A DNA stretch of 43,907 nucleotides from Elusimicrobiota bacterium (GTDB lineage: Bacteria > Elusimicrobiota > Elusimicrobia > FEN-1173): the NCBI GenBank assembly GCA_016788905.1, contig JAEURZ010000023.1, positions 1 through 43,907 on the forward strand. The letters are read 5' to 3'. Made by a program: the position numbers and the translations under genes. Below, piece by piece: positions 43,692 to 43,907 of this stretch (within the stretch, counting starts at the first letter, position 1; every line of letters starts with the position of its first letter). The notes under the pieces were generated by a model. The model made no database searches. It had not been told where the DNA came from and saw only the letters and a list, made by a program, of their open reading frames with translations.

Positions 43692-43907
43692 CCACCGCAC
43701 CCTTTCGTTAAATTCGCCCTGTGGGCCCCGACGATGTTTTTTATGTATTCGGAATCCAGCGAAATGCGGAGAAGGTTCTTGTAAATCAGATCGTGAAACC
43801 TCTCCGCATTGATCTGGCGGACGGAGCAGGAGTTCCACCCTTTGCGGCTCAGGTTGGAGCAACGGTACGGCATGGGCGGAGCCCAAATCAAGCTTATTCG
43901 TTAGCCT

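Larger units (their letters stand above)
43181..43900 (-). pseudogene. C-terminal remnant of a large serine recombinase
   Basis: The frame opens after a TAA at 43903-43901 and reads MPYRCSNLSRKGWNSCSVRQ, INAERFHDLIYKNLL, SLDSEYIKNIV, GGGLEPAPVDPSLTPENLKK, LLTIFARRTGMERILAIRR and RINYSEKTITVGVRV: the second half of the zinc ribbon, coiled coil and C-terminal strand of large serine recombinases. The catalytic domain, recombinase domain and the first Cys pair of the zinc ribbon are missing, and the in-frame stop shows the gene is broken unless a frameshift lies beyond the window. Homology fades after about 43510; the rest of the frame to its stop at 43181 runs antisense through a terminator and tRNA-Val and is probably not protein. 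Likely a relic of an element that integrated beside tRNA-Val. Confidence 0.6.

Noticed and set aside
1-43907. CRISPR arrays or intact insertion sequences
   Set aside because: No regularly spaced repeats and no transposase were seen; the only mobile-element trace is the recombinase remnant.

Overview
The window is a mostly gene-dense stretch of about 44 kb from the chromosome of a Gram-negative-type bacterium: it encodes exported DsbD, an RND permease, O-antigen-ligase-like proteins, PilT and a heme-copper oxidase. No rRNA or ribosomal marker is present, so the lineage cannot be fixed. The giant exported protein with a TIKI/ChaN-like head and the Tal/Pgi pair recall uncultured Elusimicrobiota or Omnitrophota genomes; this is an impression, not a placement. 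Respiration is aerobic (A2-type oxidase with CuA subunit and SCO).

Layout. 1-946: tail of a membrane protein cut by the window edge. 955-1242: REP-like repeat and the promoter of an AbiE-like toxin-antitoxin pair (1243-2765). 2844-8236, plus strand: a YecH-like protein, DsbD and a redoxin, a zinc ribbon, a YgbA/hemerythrin pair suggesting nitric-oxide stress, a small membrane protein and an MscS channel. 8305-17035, minus strand: an RND/MMPL permease and a 2116-residue exported protein. 17158-21134: a tightly overlapping oxidase operon (III-IV-SCO-II-I). 21275-28584: tRNA-Thr, two tandem O-antigen-ligase/TPR proteins and a Cache-HAMP histidine kinase. 28646-37961: eight genes covering nearly the whole pentose phosphate pathway plus Pgi and TpiA; no rpe is present. 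38118-42606: pilT followed by two Pro-rich proteins, the second built on a DnaA AAA+ core. 42671-43238: tRNA-Cys, queF, tRNA-Val. 43240-43900: remnant of a large serine recombinase.

The most novel-looking part is the pilT operon. A DnaA-type ATPase lacks the DnaA DNA-binding domain and instead carries a long Pro-rich linker and a C-terminal alpha/beta domain. The preceding gene ends in a similar domain. The two genes overlap by 4 nt and follow pilT by 8 nt, suggesting a dedicated partner system for type IV pilus retraction or cell polarity.

A second theme is translation initiation. Several genes (RND permease, histidine kinase, giant protein, and with short leaders ctaE, tkt and queF) have no Shine-Dalgarno sequence, and their predicted transcript 5' ends lie at or a few bases before the start codon. 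Other genes here have clear Shine-Dalgarno sites, so both modes seem to coexist.
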